A stretch of DNA of 64,000 bases from Antedon mediterranea (GCF_964355755.1 NC_092675.1:8941312-9005311), one strand, 5' to 3'; positions 9,027-21,775 are shown, numbered from the stretch's first letter. Numbers and translations: made by a program. The notes: a model not told the origin generated them from the sequence alone.

Positions 9027-9144
9027 GTCTACAACCATACCACGTTGAAAACACCGGTTCTCCTCCGAACACTGCAGTTAAACAACGTCGGGCCTGGTTA
9101 GTACTTGGATGGGAGACCGCCTGGGAATACCTGGTGTCGTAGAC
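9027..9144 (+). rRNA. 5S rRNA gene 19 (G37C, C47T)
   Basis: Leader S; G37C, C47T. Second of two. Confidence 0.93.
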
Positions 9145-9941
9145 CTATGTTTAACTTTTTTAAATTATACTAAACAATGTTTATTTTACCTTTCAATTAT
9201 GTTTTTATGACAGTAACTATAAGATCTTTCTAAGTTATAATCTTGAACCGCAAGTAACCGAATGTCTACAACCGTACCAGGTTGCCTAGCCTGTGAATAT
9301 CTGTTATCGTACACCTGTTTTTATCTTTTTAATAATCCTAAAATATAGTCTCCTTTAAGTGTTTCGATTTTCCAAAAATGTGTTTATACTGTTGATGATA
9401 GTATAAGTAAATAAATTCAAACTTTAACCGCAATTAATCGAAAGTTTTTCAACTAAACTGCATTGAAAACAACGGTTCTCGTCCGATCACTGAAGTTAAA
9501 CAAGTTGTTGTTCAAAGACATGTTTGTTGTTGTATGTTGCTGCTGTGGTGACGGTACAAACGTCACTGTACTACGCGATCGTCCACTTGTGTGCGCGTTT
9601 GATTCTTAGCAACAAAGCGGCCTGAATCTTTTGTACATGCCGCTATTGTGTTATGCTTCTTTGTACAGTGTTATTATTTCCTTTATATTATCTTTTTAAG
9701 AACCTCAGTATAACTTTTTAAATTATACTAAACAAAGTTGAATTTACCTTTCAAGTATGTGTTTCTTCAACAGAAGTGGGTGTAAATACCAACGTCATGG
9801 TTTCAGCAGCTGCTAATTTCAATCCTAGAAAATGTTCTATAATAAATGAACAAAACTATTAGGTTATAGGATATATGTGTTTATAGAGATTTTGACAGTG
9901 AATATAAGATTTATATATACTTGAACCGCAAGTAACCGAAC

Positions 9942-10059
9942 GTCTACAACCATACCATGTTGAAAACACCGGTTCTCGTCCGAACACCGGAGTTAAACAA
10001 CGTCGGGCCTCGTTAGTACTTGGATGGGAGACCGCCTGGGAATACCTGGTGTCGTAGAC
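9942..10059 (+). rRNA. 5S rRNA gene 20 (C17T, C49G, G70C)
   Basis: Leader T; C17T, C49G, G70C. First of three. Confidence 0.9.
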
Positions 10060-10178
10060 CTATGTTTAACTTTTTTAAATTATACTAAACAAAGTTTATT
10101 TTACCTTTCAATTATGTTTTTATGACAGTAACTATAAGATCTTTCTAAGTTATAATCTTGAACCGCAAGTAACCGAAC

Positions 10179-10296
10179 GTCTACAACCATACCACGTTGA
10201 AAACACCGGTTCTCCTCCGAACACCGCAGTTAAACAACGTCGGGCCTGGTTAGTACTTGGATGGGAGACCGCCTGGGAATACCTGGTGTCGTAGAC
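10179..10296 (+). rRNA. 5S rRNA gene 21 (G37C)
   Basis: Leader S; G37C. Second of three. Confidence 0.94.
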
Positions 10297-10414
10297 CTAT
10301 GTTTAACTTTTTTAAATTATACTAAACAATGTTTATTTTACCTTTCAATTATGTTTTTTGACAGTAACTATAAGATCTTTCTCAGTTATAATCTTGAACC
10401 GCAAGTAACCGAAT

Positions 10415-10532
10415 GTCTACAACCATACCACGTTGAAAACACCGGTTCTCGTCCGAACACCGCAGTTAAACAACGTCGGGCCTGGTTAGTACTTGGATGG
10501 GAGACCGCCTGTGAATACCTGGTGTCGTAGAC
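10415..10532 (+). rRNA. 5S rRNA gene 22 (G98T)
   Basis: Leader S; G98T (CCTGTGAATACC), a private change. Third of three. Confidence 0.93.
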
Positions 10533-11328
10533 CTATGTTTAACTTTTTTAAATTATACTAAACAATGTTTATTTTACCTTTCAATTATGTTTTTTGACAG
10601 TAACTATAAGATCTTTCTCAGTTATAATCTTGAACCGCAAGTAACCGAATGTCTACAACCGTACCAGGTTGCCTAGCCTGTGAATATCTGTTGTCGTACA
10701 CCTGTTTTTATCTTTTTAATAATCCTAAAATATAGTCTCGTTTAAGTGTTTCTATTTTCCAAAAATGTGTTTATACTGTTGATGATAGTATAAGTAAATA
10801 AATTCAAACTGTAACCGCAATTAATCGAAAGTTTTTCAACTAAACTGCATTGAAAACAACGGTTCTCGTCCGATCACTGAAGTTAAACAAGTTGTTGTTC
10901 AAAGACATGTTTGTTGTTGTATGTTGCTGCTGTGGTGACGGTACAAACGTCACTGTACTACGCGGGCGTCCACTTGTGTGCGCGTTTGATTCTTAGCAAC
11001 AACGCGGCCTGAATCTTTTGTACATGCCGCTATTGTGTTATGCTTCTTTGTACAGTGTTATTGTTTCCTTTATATTATCTTTTTAAGAACCTCAGTATAA
11101 CTTTTTAAATTATACTAAAAAAAGTTGAATTTACCTTTCAAGTATGTGTTTCTTCAACAGAAGTGGGTGTAAATACCAACGTCATGGTTTCAGCAGCTGC
11201 TAATTTCAATCCTAGAAAATGTTCTATAATAAATGAACAAAACTATTAGGTTATAGGATATATATATTTATAGAGATTTTGACAGTGAATATAAGATGTA
11301 TATATACTTGAACCGCAAGTAACCGAAC

Positions 11329-11446
11329 GTCTACAACCATACCACGTTGAAAACACCGGTTCTCGTCCGAACACCGCAGTTAAACAACGTCGGGCCTGGT
11401 TAGTACTTGGATGGGAGACCGCCTGGGAATACCTGGTGTCGTAGAC
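11329..11446 (+). rRNA. 5S rRNA gene 23
   Basis: Leader T; consensus. First of two; counterpart of gene 16 at +3690. Confidence 0.95.
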
Positions 11447-11564
11447 CTATGTTTAACTTTTTTAAATTATACTAAACAATGTTTATTTTACCTTTCAATT
11501 ATGTTTTTTGACAGTAACTATAAGATCTTTCTCAGTTATAATCTTGAACCGCAAGGAACCGAAT

Positions 11565-11682
11565 GTCTACAACCATACCACGTTGAAAACACCGGTTCTC
11601 GTCCGAACACCGCAGTTAAACAACGTCGGGCCTGGTTAGTACTTGGATGGGAGACCGCCTGGGAATACCTGGTGTCGTAGAC
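11565..11682 (+). rRNA. 5S rRNA gene 24
   Basis: Leader S with GGAACC; consensus. Second of two; lacks the T111G of its counterpart gene 17. Confidence 0.95.
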
Positions 11683-12479
11683 CTATGTTTAACTTTTTTA
11701 AATTATACTAAATAAAGTTTATTTTACCTTTCAATTATATTTTTATGACAGTAACTATAAGATCTTTCTAAGTTATAATCTTGAACCGCAAGTAACCGAA
11801 TGTCTACAACCGTACCAGGTTGCCTAGCCTGTGAATATCTGTTGTCGTACACCTGTTTTTATCTTTTTAATAATCCTAAAATATAGTCTCGTTTAAGTGT
11901 TTCGATTTTCCAAAAATGTGTTTATACTGTTGATGATAGTATAAGTAAATAAATTCAAACTGTAACCGCAATTAATCGAAAGTTTTTCAACTAAACTGCA
12001 TTGAAAACAACTGTTCTCGTCCGATCACTGAAGTTAAACAAGTTGTTGTTCAAAGACATGTTTGTTGTTGTATGTTGCTGCTGTGGTGACGGTACAAACG
12101 TCACTGTACTACGCGGGCGTCCACTTGTGTGCGCGTTTGATTCTTAGCAACAAAGCGGCCTGAATCTTTTGTACATGCCGCTATTGTGTTATGCTTCTTT
12201 GTACAGTGTTATTGTTTCCTTTATATTATCTTTTTAAGAACCTCAGTATAACTTTTTAAATTATACTAAACAAAGTTGAATTTACCTTTCAAGTATGTGT
12301 TTCTTCAACAGAAGTGGGTGTAAATACCAACGTCATGGTTTCAGCAGCTGCTAATTTCAATCCTAGAAAATGTTCTATAATAAATGAACAAAACTATTAG
12401 GTTATAGGATATATGTGTTTATAGAGATTTTGACAGTGAATATAAGATTTATATATACTTGAACCGCAAGTAACCGAAC

Positions 12480-12597
12480 GTCTACAACCATACCATGTTG
12501 AAAACACCGGTTCTCGTCCGAACACCGCAGTTAAACAACGTCGGGCCTCGTTAGTACTTGGATGGGAGACCGCCTGGGAATACCTGGTGTCGTAGAC
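12480..12597 (+). rRNA. 5S rRNA gene 25 (C17T, G70C)
   Basis: Leader T; C17T, G70C. First of two. Confidence 0.9.
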
Positions 12598-12716
12598 CTA
12601 TGTTTAACTTTTTTAAATTATACTAAACAAAGTTTATTTTACCTTTCAATTATGTTTTTATGACAGTAACTATAAGATCTTTCTAAGTTATAATCTTGAA
12701 CCGCAAGTAACCGAAC

Positions 12717-12834
12717 GTCTACAACCATACCACGTTGAAAACACCGGTTCTCCTCCGAACACTGCAGTTAAACAACGTCGGGCCTGGTTAGTACTTGGAT
12801 GGGAGACCGCCTGGGAATACCTGGTGTCGTAGAC
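12717..12834 (+). rRNA. 5S rRNA gene 26 (G37C, C47T)
   Basis: Leader S; G37C, C47T. Second of two. Confidence 0.93.
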
Positions 12835-13631
12835 CTATGTTTAACTTTTTTAAATTATACTAAACAATGTTTATTTTACCTTTCAATTATGTTTTTATGA
12901 CAGTAACTATAAGATCTTTCTAAGTTATAATCTTGAACCGCAAGTAACCGAATGTCTACAACCGTACCAGGTTGCCTAGCCTGTGAATATCTGTTATCGT
13001 ACACCTGTTTTTATCTTTTTAATAATCCTAAAATATAGTCTCCTTTAAGTGTTTCGATTTTCCAAAAATGTGTTTATACTGTTGATGATAGTATAAGTAA
13101 ATAAATTCAAACTTTAACCGCAATTAATCGAAAGTTTTTCAACTAAACTGCATTGAAAACAACGGTTCTCGTCCGATCACTGAAGTTAAACAAGTTGTTG
13201 TTCAAAGACATGTTTGTTGTTGTATGTTGCTGCTGTGGTGACGGTACAAACGTCACTGTACTACGCGATCGTCCACTTGTGTGCGCGTTTGATTCTTAGC
13301 AACAAAGCGGCCTGAATCTTTTGTACATGCCGCTATTGTGTTATGCTTCTTTGTACAGTGTTATTATTTCCTTTATATTATCTTTTTAAGAACCTCAGTA
13401 TAACTTTTTAAATTATACTAAACAAAGTTGAATTTACCTTTCAAGTATGTGTTTCTTCAACAGAAGTGGGTGTAAATACCAACGTCATGGTTTCAGCAGC
13501 TGCTAATTTCAATCCTAGAAAATGTTCTATAATAAATGAACAAAACTATTAGGTTATAGGATATATGTGTTTATAGAGATTTTGACAGTGAATATAAGAT
13601 TTATATATACTTGAACCGCAAGTAACCGAAC

Positions 13632-13749
13632 GTCTACAACCATACCATGTTGAAAACACCGGTTCTCGTCCGAACACCGGAGTTAAACAACGTCGGGCCT
13701 CGTTAGTACTTGGATGGGAGACCGCCTGGGAATACCTGGTGTCGTAGAC
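13632..13749 (+). rRNA. 5S rRNA gene 27 (C17T, C49G, G70C)
   Basis: Leader T; C17T, C49G, G70C. First of three. Confidence 0.9.
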
Positions 13750-13868
13750 CTATGTTTAACTTTTTTAAATTATACTAAACAAAGTTTATTTTACCTTTCA
13801 ATTATGTTTTTATGACAGTAACTATAAGATCTTTCTAAGTTATAATCTTGAACCGCAAGTAACCGAAC

Positions 13869-13986
13869 GTCTACAACCATACCACGTTGAAAACACCGGT
13901 TCTCCTCCGAACACCGCAGTTAAACAACGTGGGGCCTGGTTAGTACTTGGATGGGAGACCGCCTGGGAATACCTGGTGTCGTAGAC
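13869..13986 (+). rRNA. 5S rRNA gene 28 (G37C, C63G)
   Basis: Leader S; G37C and C63G (ACGTGGGGCC) at the end of the A-box region. Second of three. Confidence 0.92.
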
Positions 13987-14104
13987 CTATGTTTAACTTT
14001 TTTAAATTATACTAAACAATGTTTATTTTACCTTTCAATTATGTTTTTTGACAGTAACTATAAGATCTTTCTCAGTTATAATCTTGAACCGCAAGTAACC
14101 GAAT

Positions 14105-14222
14105 GTCTACAACCATACCACGTTGAAAACACCGGTTCTCGTCCGAACACCGCAGTTAAACAACGTCGGGCCTGGTTAGTACTTGGATGGGAGACCGCCT
14201 GGGAATACCTGGTGTCGTAGAC
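14105..14222 (+). rRNA. 5S rRNA gene 29
   Basis: Leader S; consensus. Third of three. Confidence 0.95.
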
Positions 14223-15018
14223 CTATGTTTAACTTTTTTAAATTATACTAAACAATGTTTATTTTACCTTTCAATTATGTTTTTTGACAGTAACTATAAG
14301 ATCTTTCTCAGTTATAATCTTGAACCGCAAGTAACCGAATGTCTACAACCGTACCAGGTTGCCTAGCCTGTGAATATCTGTTGTCGTACACCTGTTTTTA
14401 TCTTTTTAATAATCCTAAAATATAGTCTCGTTTAAGTGTTTCTATTTTCCAAAAATGTGTTTATACTGTTGATGATAGTATAAGTAAATAAATTCAAACT
14501 GTAACCGCAATTAATCGAAAGTTTTTCAACTAAACTGCATTGAAAACAACGGTTCTCGTCCGATCACTGAAGTTAAACAAGTTGTTGTTCAAAGACATGT
14601 TTGTTGTTGTATGTTGCTGCTGTGGTGACGGTACAAACGTCACTGTACTACGCGGGCGTCCACTTGTGTGCGCGTTTGATTCTTAGCAACAACGCGGCCT
14701 GAATCTTTTGTACATGCCGCTATTGTGTTATGCTTCTTTGTACAGTGTTATTGTTTTCTTTATATTATCTTTTTAAGAACCTCAGTATAACTTTTTAAAT
14801 TATACTAAAAAAAGTTGAATTTACCTTTCAAGTATGTGTTTCTTCAACAGAAGTGGGTGTAAATACCAACGTCATGGTTTCAGCAGCTGCTAATTTCAAT
14901 CCTAGAAAATGTTCTATAATAAATGAACAAAACTATTAGGTTATAGGATATATATATTTATAGAGATTTTGACAGTGAATATAAGATGTATATATACTTG
15001 AACCGCAAGTAACCGAAC

Positions 15019-15136
15019 GTCTACAACCATACCACGTTGAAAACACCGGTTCTCGTCCGAACACCGCAGTTAAACAACGTCGGGCCTGGTTAGTACTTGG
15101 ATGGGAGACCGCCTGGGAATACCTGGTGTCGTAGAC
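15019..15136 (+). rRNA. 5S rRNA gene 30
   Basis: Leader T; consensus. First of two. Confidence 0.95.
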
Positions 15137-15254
15137 CTATGTTTAACTTTTTTAAATTATACTAAACAATGTTTATTTTACCTTTCAATTATGTTTTTTG
15201 ACAGTAACTATAAGATCTTTCTCAGTTATAATCTTGAACCGCAAGGAACCGAAT

Positions 15255-15372
15255 GTCTACAACCATACCACGTTGAAAACACCGGTTCTCGTCCGAACAC
15301 CGCAGTTAAACAACGTCGGGCCTGGTTAGTACTTGGATGGGAGACCGCCTGGGAATACCTGGTGTCGTAGAC
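15255..15372 (+). rRNA. 5S rRNA gene 31
   Basis: Leader S with GGAACC; consensus. Second of two. Confidence 0.95.
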
Positions 15373-16169
15373 CTATGTTTAACTTTTTTAAATTATACTA
15401 AATAAAGTTTATTTTACCTTTCAATTATATTTTTATGACAGTAACTATAAGATCTTTCTAAGTTATAATCTTGAACCGCAAGTAACCGAATGTCTACAAC
15501 CGTACCAGGTTGCCTAGCCTGTGAATATCTGTTGTCGTACACCTGTTTTTATCTTTTTAATAATCCTAAAATATAGTCTCGTTTAAGTGTTTCGATTTTC
15601 CAAAAATGTGTTTATACTGTTGATGATAGTATAAGTAAATAAATTCAAACTGTAACCGCAATTAATCGAAAGTTTTTCAACTAAACTGCATTGAAAACAA
15701 CTGTTCTCGTCCGATCACTGAAGTTAAACAAGTTGTTGTTCAAAGACATGTTTGTTGTTGTATGTTGCTGCTGTGGTGACGGTACAAACGTCACTGTACT
15801 ACGCGGGCGTCCACTTGTGTGCGCGTTTGATTCTTAGCAACAAAGCGGCCTGAATCTTTTGTACATGCCGCTATTGTGTTATGCTTCTTTGTACAGTGTT
15901 ATTGTTTCCTTTATATTATCTTTTTAAGAACCTCAGTATAACTTTTTAAATTATACTAAACAAAGTTGAATTTACCTTTCAAGTATGTGTTTCTTCAACA
16001 GAAGTGGGTGTAAATACCAACGTCATGGTTTCAGCAGCTGCTAATTTCAATCCTAGAAAATGTTCTATAATAAATGAACAAAACTATTAGGTTATAGGAT
16101 ATATGTGTTTATAGAGATTTTGACAGTGAATATAAGATTTATATATACTTGAACCGCAAGTAACCGAAC

Positions 16170-16287
16170 GTCTACAACCATACCATGTTGAAAACACCGG
16201 TTCTCGTCCGAACACCGCAGTTAAACAACGTCGGGCCTCGTTAGTACTTGGATGGGAGACCGCCTGGGAATACCTGGTGTCGTAGAC
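16170..16287 (+). rRNA. 5S rRNA gene 32 (C17T, G70C)
   Basis: Leader T; C17T, G70C. First of four. Confidence 0.9.
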
Positions 16288-16406
16288 CTATGTTTAACTT
16301 TTTTAAATTATACTAAACAAAGTTTATTTTACCTTTCAATTATGTTTTTATGACAGTAACTATAAGATCTTTCTAAGTTATAATCTTGAACCGCAAGTAA
16401 CCGAAC

Positions 16407-16524
16407 GTCTACAACCATACCACGTTGAAAACACCGGTTCTCCTCCGAACACTGCAGTTAAACAACGTCGGGCCTGGTTAGTACTTGGATGGGAGACCGC
16501 CTGGGAATACCTGGTGTCGTAGAC
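16407..16524 (+). rRNA. 5S rRNA gene 33 (G37C, C47T)
   Basis: Leader S; G37C, C47T. Second of four; last gene in register with the 3690-bp repeat. Confidence 0.93.
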
Positions 16525-16643
16525 CTATGTTTAACTTTTTTAAATTATACTAAACAATGTTTATTTTACCTTTCAATTATGTTTTTATGACAGTAACTAT
16601 AAGATCTTTCTAAGTTATAATCTTGAACCGCAAGTAACCGAAC

Positions 16644-16761
16644 GTCTACAACCATACCACGTTGAAAACACCGGTTCTCGTCCGAACACCGCAGTTAAAC
16701 AACGTCGGGCCTGGTTAGTACTTGGATGGGAGACCGCCTGGGAATACCTGGTGTCGTAGAC
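16644..16761 (+). rRNA. 5S rRNA gene 34
   Basis: Leader S ending GAAC, as T leaders do; consensus. Probable exchange site: from here the sequence follows genes 8-13 at offset 12931. Third of four. Confidence 0.95.
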
Positions 16762-16879
16762 CTATGTTTAACTTTTTTAAATTATACTAAACAATGTTTA
16801 TTTTACCTTTCAATTATGTTTTTTGACAGTAACTATAAGATCTTTCTCAGTTATAATCTTGAACCGCAAGTAACCGAAT

Positions 16880-16997
16880 GTCTACAACCATACCACGTTG
16901 AAAACACCGGTTCTCGTCCGAACACCGCAGTTAAACAACGTCGGGCCTGGTTAGTACTTGGATGGGAGACCGCCTGGGAATACCTGGTGTCGTAGAC
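16880..16997 (+). rRNA. 5S rRNA gene 35
   Basis: Leader S; consensus. Fourth of four. Confidence 0.95.
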
Positions 16998-17794
16998 CTA
17001 TGTTTAACTTTTTTAAATTATACTAAATAAAGTTTATTTTACCTTTCAATTATATTTTCAAGACAGTAACTATAAGATCTTTCTAAGTTCTAATCTTGAA
17101 CCGCAAGTAACCGAATGTCTACAACCGTACCAGGTTGCCTAGCCTGTGAATATCTGTTGTCGTACACCTGTTTTTATCTTTTTAATAATCCTAAAATATA
17201 GTCTCCTTTAAGTGTTTCGATTTTCCAAAAATGTGTTTATACTGTTGATGATAGTATAAGTAAATAAATTCAAACTTTAACCGCAATTAATCGAAAGTTT
17301 TTCAACTAAACTGCATTGAAAACAACGGTTCTCGTCCGATCACTGAAGTTAAACAAGTTGTTGTTCAAAGACATGTTTGTTGTTGTATGTTGCTGCTGTG
17401 GTGACGGTACAAACGTCACTGTACTACGCGGGCGTCCACTTGTGTGCGCGTTTGATTCTTAGCAACAAAGCGGCCTGAATCTTTTGTACATGCCGCTAAT
17501 GTGTTATGCTTCATTGTACAGTGTTATTGTTTCCTTTATATTATCTTTTTAAGAACCTCAGTATAACTTTTTAAATTATACTAAACAAAGTTGAATTTAC
17601 CTTTCAAGTATGTGTTTCTTCAACAGAAGTGGGTGTAAATACCAACGTCATGGTTTCAGCAGCTGCTAATTTCAATCCTAGAAAATGTTCTATAATAAAT
17701 GAACAAAACTATTAGGTTATAGGATATATATGTTTATAGAGATTTTGACAGTGAATATAAGATGTATATATACTTGAACCGCAAGTAACCGAAC

Positions 17795-17912
17795 GTCTAC
17801 AACCATACCACGTTGAAAACACCGGTTCTCGTCCGAACACCGCAGTTAAACAACGTCGGGCCTGGTTAGTACTTGGATGGGAGACCGCCTGGGAATACCT
17901 GGTGTCGTAGAC
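17795..17912 (+). rRNA. 5S rRNA gene 36
   Basis: Leader T; consensus. First of two. Confidence 0.95.
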
Positions 17913-18030
17913 CTATGTTTAACTTTTTTAAATTATACTAAACAATGTTTATTTTACCTTTCAATTATGTTTTTTGACAGTAACTATAAGATCTTTCTAA
18001 GTTATAATCTTGAACCGCAAGTAACCGAAT

Positions 18031-18148
18031 GTCTACAACCATACCACGTTGAAAACACCGGTTCTCGTCCGAACACCGCAGTTAAACAACGTCGGGCCTG
18101 GTTAGTACTTGGATGGAAGACCGCCTGGGAATACCTGGTGTCGTAGAC
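18031..18148 (+). rRNA. 5S rRNA gene 37 (G87A)
   Basis: Leader S; G87A. Second of two. Confidence 0.92.
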
Positions 18149-18946
18149 CTATGTTTAACTTTTTTAAATTATACTAAACAATGTTTATTTTACCTTTCAA
18201 TTATGTTTTTTGACAGTAACTATAAGTTCTTTCTCAGTTATAATCTTGAACCGCAAGTAACCGAATGTCTACAACCGTACCAGGTTGCCTAGCCTGTGAA
18301 TATCTGTTGTCGTACACCTGTTTTTATCTTTTTAATAATCCTAAAATATAGTCTCCTTTAAGTGTTTCGATTTTCCAAAAATGTGTTTATACTGTTGATG
18401 ATAGTATAAGTAAATAAATTCAAACTTTAACCGCAATTAATCGAAAGTTTTTCAACTAAACTGCATTGAAAACAACGGTTCTCGTCCGATCACTGAAGTT
18501 AAACAAGTTGTTGTTCAAAGACATGTTTGTTGTTGTATGTTGCTGCTGTGGTGACGGTACAAACGTCACTGTACTACGCGGGCGTCCACTTGTGTGCGCG
18601 TTTGATTCTTAGCAACAAAGCGGCCTGAATCTTTTGTACATGCCGCTAATGTGTTATGCTTCATTGTACAGTGTTATTGTTTCCTTTATATTATCTTTTT
18701 AAGAACCTCAGTATAACTTTTTAAATTATACTAAACAAAGTTGAATTTACCTTTCAAGTATGTGTTTCTTCAACAGAAGTGGGTGTAAATACCAACGTCA
18801 TGGTTTCAGCAGCTGCTAATTTCAATCCTAGAGAAAATGTTCTATAATAAATGAACAAAACTATTAGGTTATAGGATATATATGTTTATAGAGATTTTGA
18901 CAGTGAATATAAGATGTATATATACTTGAACCGCAAGTAACCGAAC

Positions 18947-19064
18947 GTCTACAACCATACCACGTTGAAAACACCGGTTCTCGTCCGAACACCGCAGTTA
19001 AACAACGTCGGGCCTGGTTAGTACTTGGATGGGAGACCGCCTGGGAATACCTGGTGTCGTAGAC
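18947..19064 (+). rRNA. 5S rRNA gene 38
   Basis: Leader T; consensus; the spacer before it has the GAGAAAATG 2-bp insertion seen also before gene 12. First of three. Confidence 0.95.
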
Positions 19065-19182
19065 CTATGTTTAACTTTTTTAAATTATACTAAACAATGT
19101 TTATTTTACCTTTCAATTATGTTTTTTGACAGTAACTATAAAATCTTTCTCAGTTATAATCTTGAACCGCAAGTAACCGAAT

Positions 19183-19300
19183 GTCTACAACCATACCACG
19201 TTGAAAACACCGGTTCTCGTCCGAACACCGCAGTTAAACAACGTCGGGCCTGGTTAGTACTTGGATGGGAGACCGCCTGGGAATACCTGGTGTCGTAGAC
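19183..19300 (+). rRNA. 5S rRNA gene 39
   Basis: Leader S; consensus. Second of three. Confidence 0.95.
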
Positions 19301-19419
19301 CTATGTTTAACTTTTTTAAATTATACTAAATAAAGTTTATTTTACCTTTCAATTATATTTTTATGACAGTAACTATAAGATCTTTCTAAGTTATAATCTT
19401 GAACCGCAAGTAACCGAAC

Positions 19420-19537
19420 GTCTACAACCATACCACGTTGAAAACACCGGTTCTCCTCCGAACACCGCAGTTAAACAACGTCGGGCCTGGTTAGTACTTG
19501 GATGGGAGACCGCCTGGGAATACCTGGTGTCGTAGAC
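19420..19537 (+). rRNA. 5S rRNA gene 40 (G37C)
   Basis: Leader S; G37C. Third of three. Confidence 0.94.
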
Positions 19538-20333
19538 CTATGTTTAACTTTTTTAAATTATACTAAACAATGTTTATTTTACCTTTCAATTATGTTTTTT
19601 GACAGTAACTATAAGATCTTTCTCAGTTATAATCTTGAACCGCAAGTAACCGAATGTCTACAACCGTACCAGGTTGCCTAGCCTGTGAATATCTGTTGTC
19701 GTACACCTGTTTTTATCTTTTTAATAATCCTAAAATATAGTCTCGTTTAAGTGTTTCGATTTTCCAAAAATGTGTTTATACTGTTGATGATAGTATAAGT
19801 AAATAAATTCAAACTGTAACCGCAATTAATCGAAAGTTTTTAAACTAAACTGCATTGAAAACAACGGTTCTCGTCCGATCACTGAAGTTAAACAAGTTTT
19901 TGTTCAAAGACATGTTTGTTGTTGTATGTTGCTGCTGTGGTGACGGTACAAACGTCACTGTACTACGCGGGCGTCCACTTGTGTGCGCGTTTGATTCTTA
20001 GCAACAAAGCGGCCTGAATCTTTTGTACATGCCGCTAATGTGTTATGCTTCATTGTACAGTGTTATTGTTTCCTTTATATTATCTTTTTAAGAACCTCAG
20101 TATAACTTTTTAAATTATACTAAACAAAGTTGAATTTACCTTTCAAGTATGTGTTTCTTCAACAGAAGTGGGTGTAAATACCAACGTCATGGTTTCAGCA
20201 GCTGCTAATTTCAATCCTAGAAAATGTTCTTTAATAAATGAACAAAACTATTAGGTTATAGGATATATATGTTTATAGAGATTTTGACAGTGAATATAAG
20301 ATGTATATATACTTGAACCGCAAGTAACCGAAC

Positions 20334-20451
20334 GTCTACAACCATACCACGTTGAAAACACCGGTTCTCGTCCGAACACCGCAGTTAAACAACGTCGGGC
20401 CTGGTTAGTACTTGGATGGGAGACCGCCTGGGAATACCTGGTGTCGTAGAC
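20334..20451 (+). rRNA. 5S rRNA gene 41
   Basis: Leader T; consensus. First of two. Confidence 0.95.
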
Positions 20452-20569
20452 CTATGTTTAACTTTTTTAAATTATACTAAACAATGTTTATTTTACCTTT
20501 CAATTATGTTTTTTGACAGTAACTATAAGATCTTTCTCAGTTATAATCTTGAACCGCAAGTAACCGAAT

Positions 20570-20687
20570 GTCTACAACCATACCACGTTGAAAACACCGG
20601 TTCTCGTCCGAACACCGCAGTTAAACAACGTCGGGCCTGGTTAGTACTTGGATGGAAGACCGCCTGGGAATACCTGGTGTCGTAGAC
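20570..20687 (+). rRNA. 5S rRNA gene 42 (G87A)
   Basis: Leader S; G87A. Second of two. Confidence 0.92.
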
Positions 20688-21421
20688 CTATGTTTAACTT
20701 TTTTAAATTATACTAAACAATGTTTATTTTACCTTTCAATTGTGTTTTTTGACAGTAACTATAAGTTCTTTCTCAGTTATAATCTTGAACCGCAAGTAAC
20801 TGAATGTCTACAACCGTACCAGGTTGCCTAGCCTGTGAATATCTGTTGTCGTACACCTGTTTTTATCTTTTTAATAATCCTAAAATATAGTCTCGTTTAA
20901 GTGTTTCTATTTTCCAAAAATGTGTTTATACTGTTGATGATAGTATAAGTAAATAAATTCAAACTGTAACCGCAATTAATCGAAAGTTTTTCAACTAAAC
21001 TGCATTGAAAACAACGGTTCTCGTCCGATCACTGAAGTTAAACAAGTTGTTGTTCAAAGACATGTTTGTTGTTGTATGTTGCTGCTGTGGTGACGGTACA
21101 AACGTCACTGTACTACGCGGGCGTCCACTTGTGTGCGCGTTTGATTCTTAGCAACAAAGCGGCCTGAATCTTTTGTACATGCCGCTAATGTGTTATGCTT
21201 CATTGTACAGTGTTATTGTTTCCTTTATATTATCTTTTTAAGAACCTCAGTATAACTTTTTAAATTATACTAAACAAAGTTGAATTTACCTTTCAAGTAT
21301 GTGTTTCTTCAACAGAAGTGGGTGTAAATATCAACGTCATGGTTTCAGCAGCTGCTAATTTCAATCCTAGAAAATGTTCTATAATAAATGAACAAAAGTA
21401 TTAGGTTATAAGTAACCGAAC

Positions 21422-21539
21422 GTCTACAACCATACCATGTTGAAAACACCGGTTCTCGTCCGAACACCGCAGTTAAACAACGTCGGGCCTCGTTAGTACT
21501 TGGATGGGAGACCGCCTGGGAATACCTGGTGTCGTAGAC
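21422..21539 (+). rRNA. 5S rRNA gene 43 (D leader; C17T, G70C)
   Basis: Leader D: GGTTATA is joined straight to AGTAACCGAAC, so the normal TATA position is lost. C17T, G70C. First of three. Expression doubtful. Confidence 0.85.
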
Positions 21540-21657
21540 CTATGTTTAACTTTTTTAAATTATACTAAACAATGTTTATTTTACCTTTCAATTATGTTTT
21601 TTGACAGTAACTATAAGATCTTTCTAAGTTATAATCTTGAACCGCAAGTAACCGAAC

Positions 21658-21775
21658 GTCTACAACCATACCACGTTGAAAACACCGGTTCTCGTCCGAA
21701 CACCGCAGTTAAACAACGTCGGGCCTGGTTAGTACTTGGATGGGAGACCGCCTGGGAATACCTGGTGTCGTAGAC
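21658..21775 (+). rRNA. 5S rRNA gene 44
   Basis: Leader S ending GAAC; consensus. Second of three. Confidence 0.95.

Larger units (their letters stand above)
6961..14340 (+). repeat. 3690-bp higher-order repeat, two tandem copies
   Basis: Copy 1 is 6961-10650 and copy 2 is 10651-14340. Each holds three blocks of 2, 2 and 3 genes. Every gene start from 7639 to 10415 recurs at +3690, and both copies share GCGATCG (9577/13267) and C49G genes (9942/13632). A third partial copy keeps register through gene 33 (16407), then diverges. Confidence 0.9.

Noticed and set aside
9577-13280. GCGATCG in place of GCGGGCG as a regulatory site
   Set aside because: It is a marker of block descent (9577, 13267, about 27219), not an independent motif.
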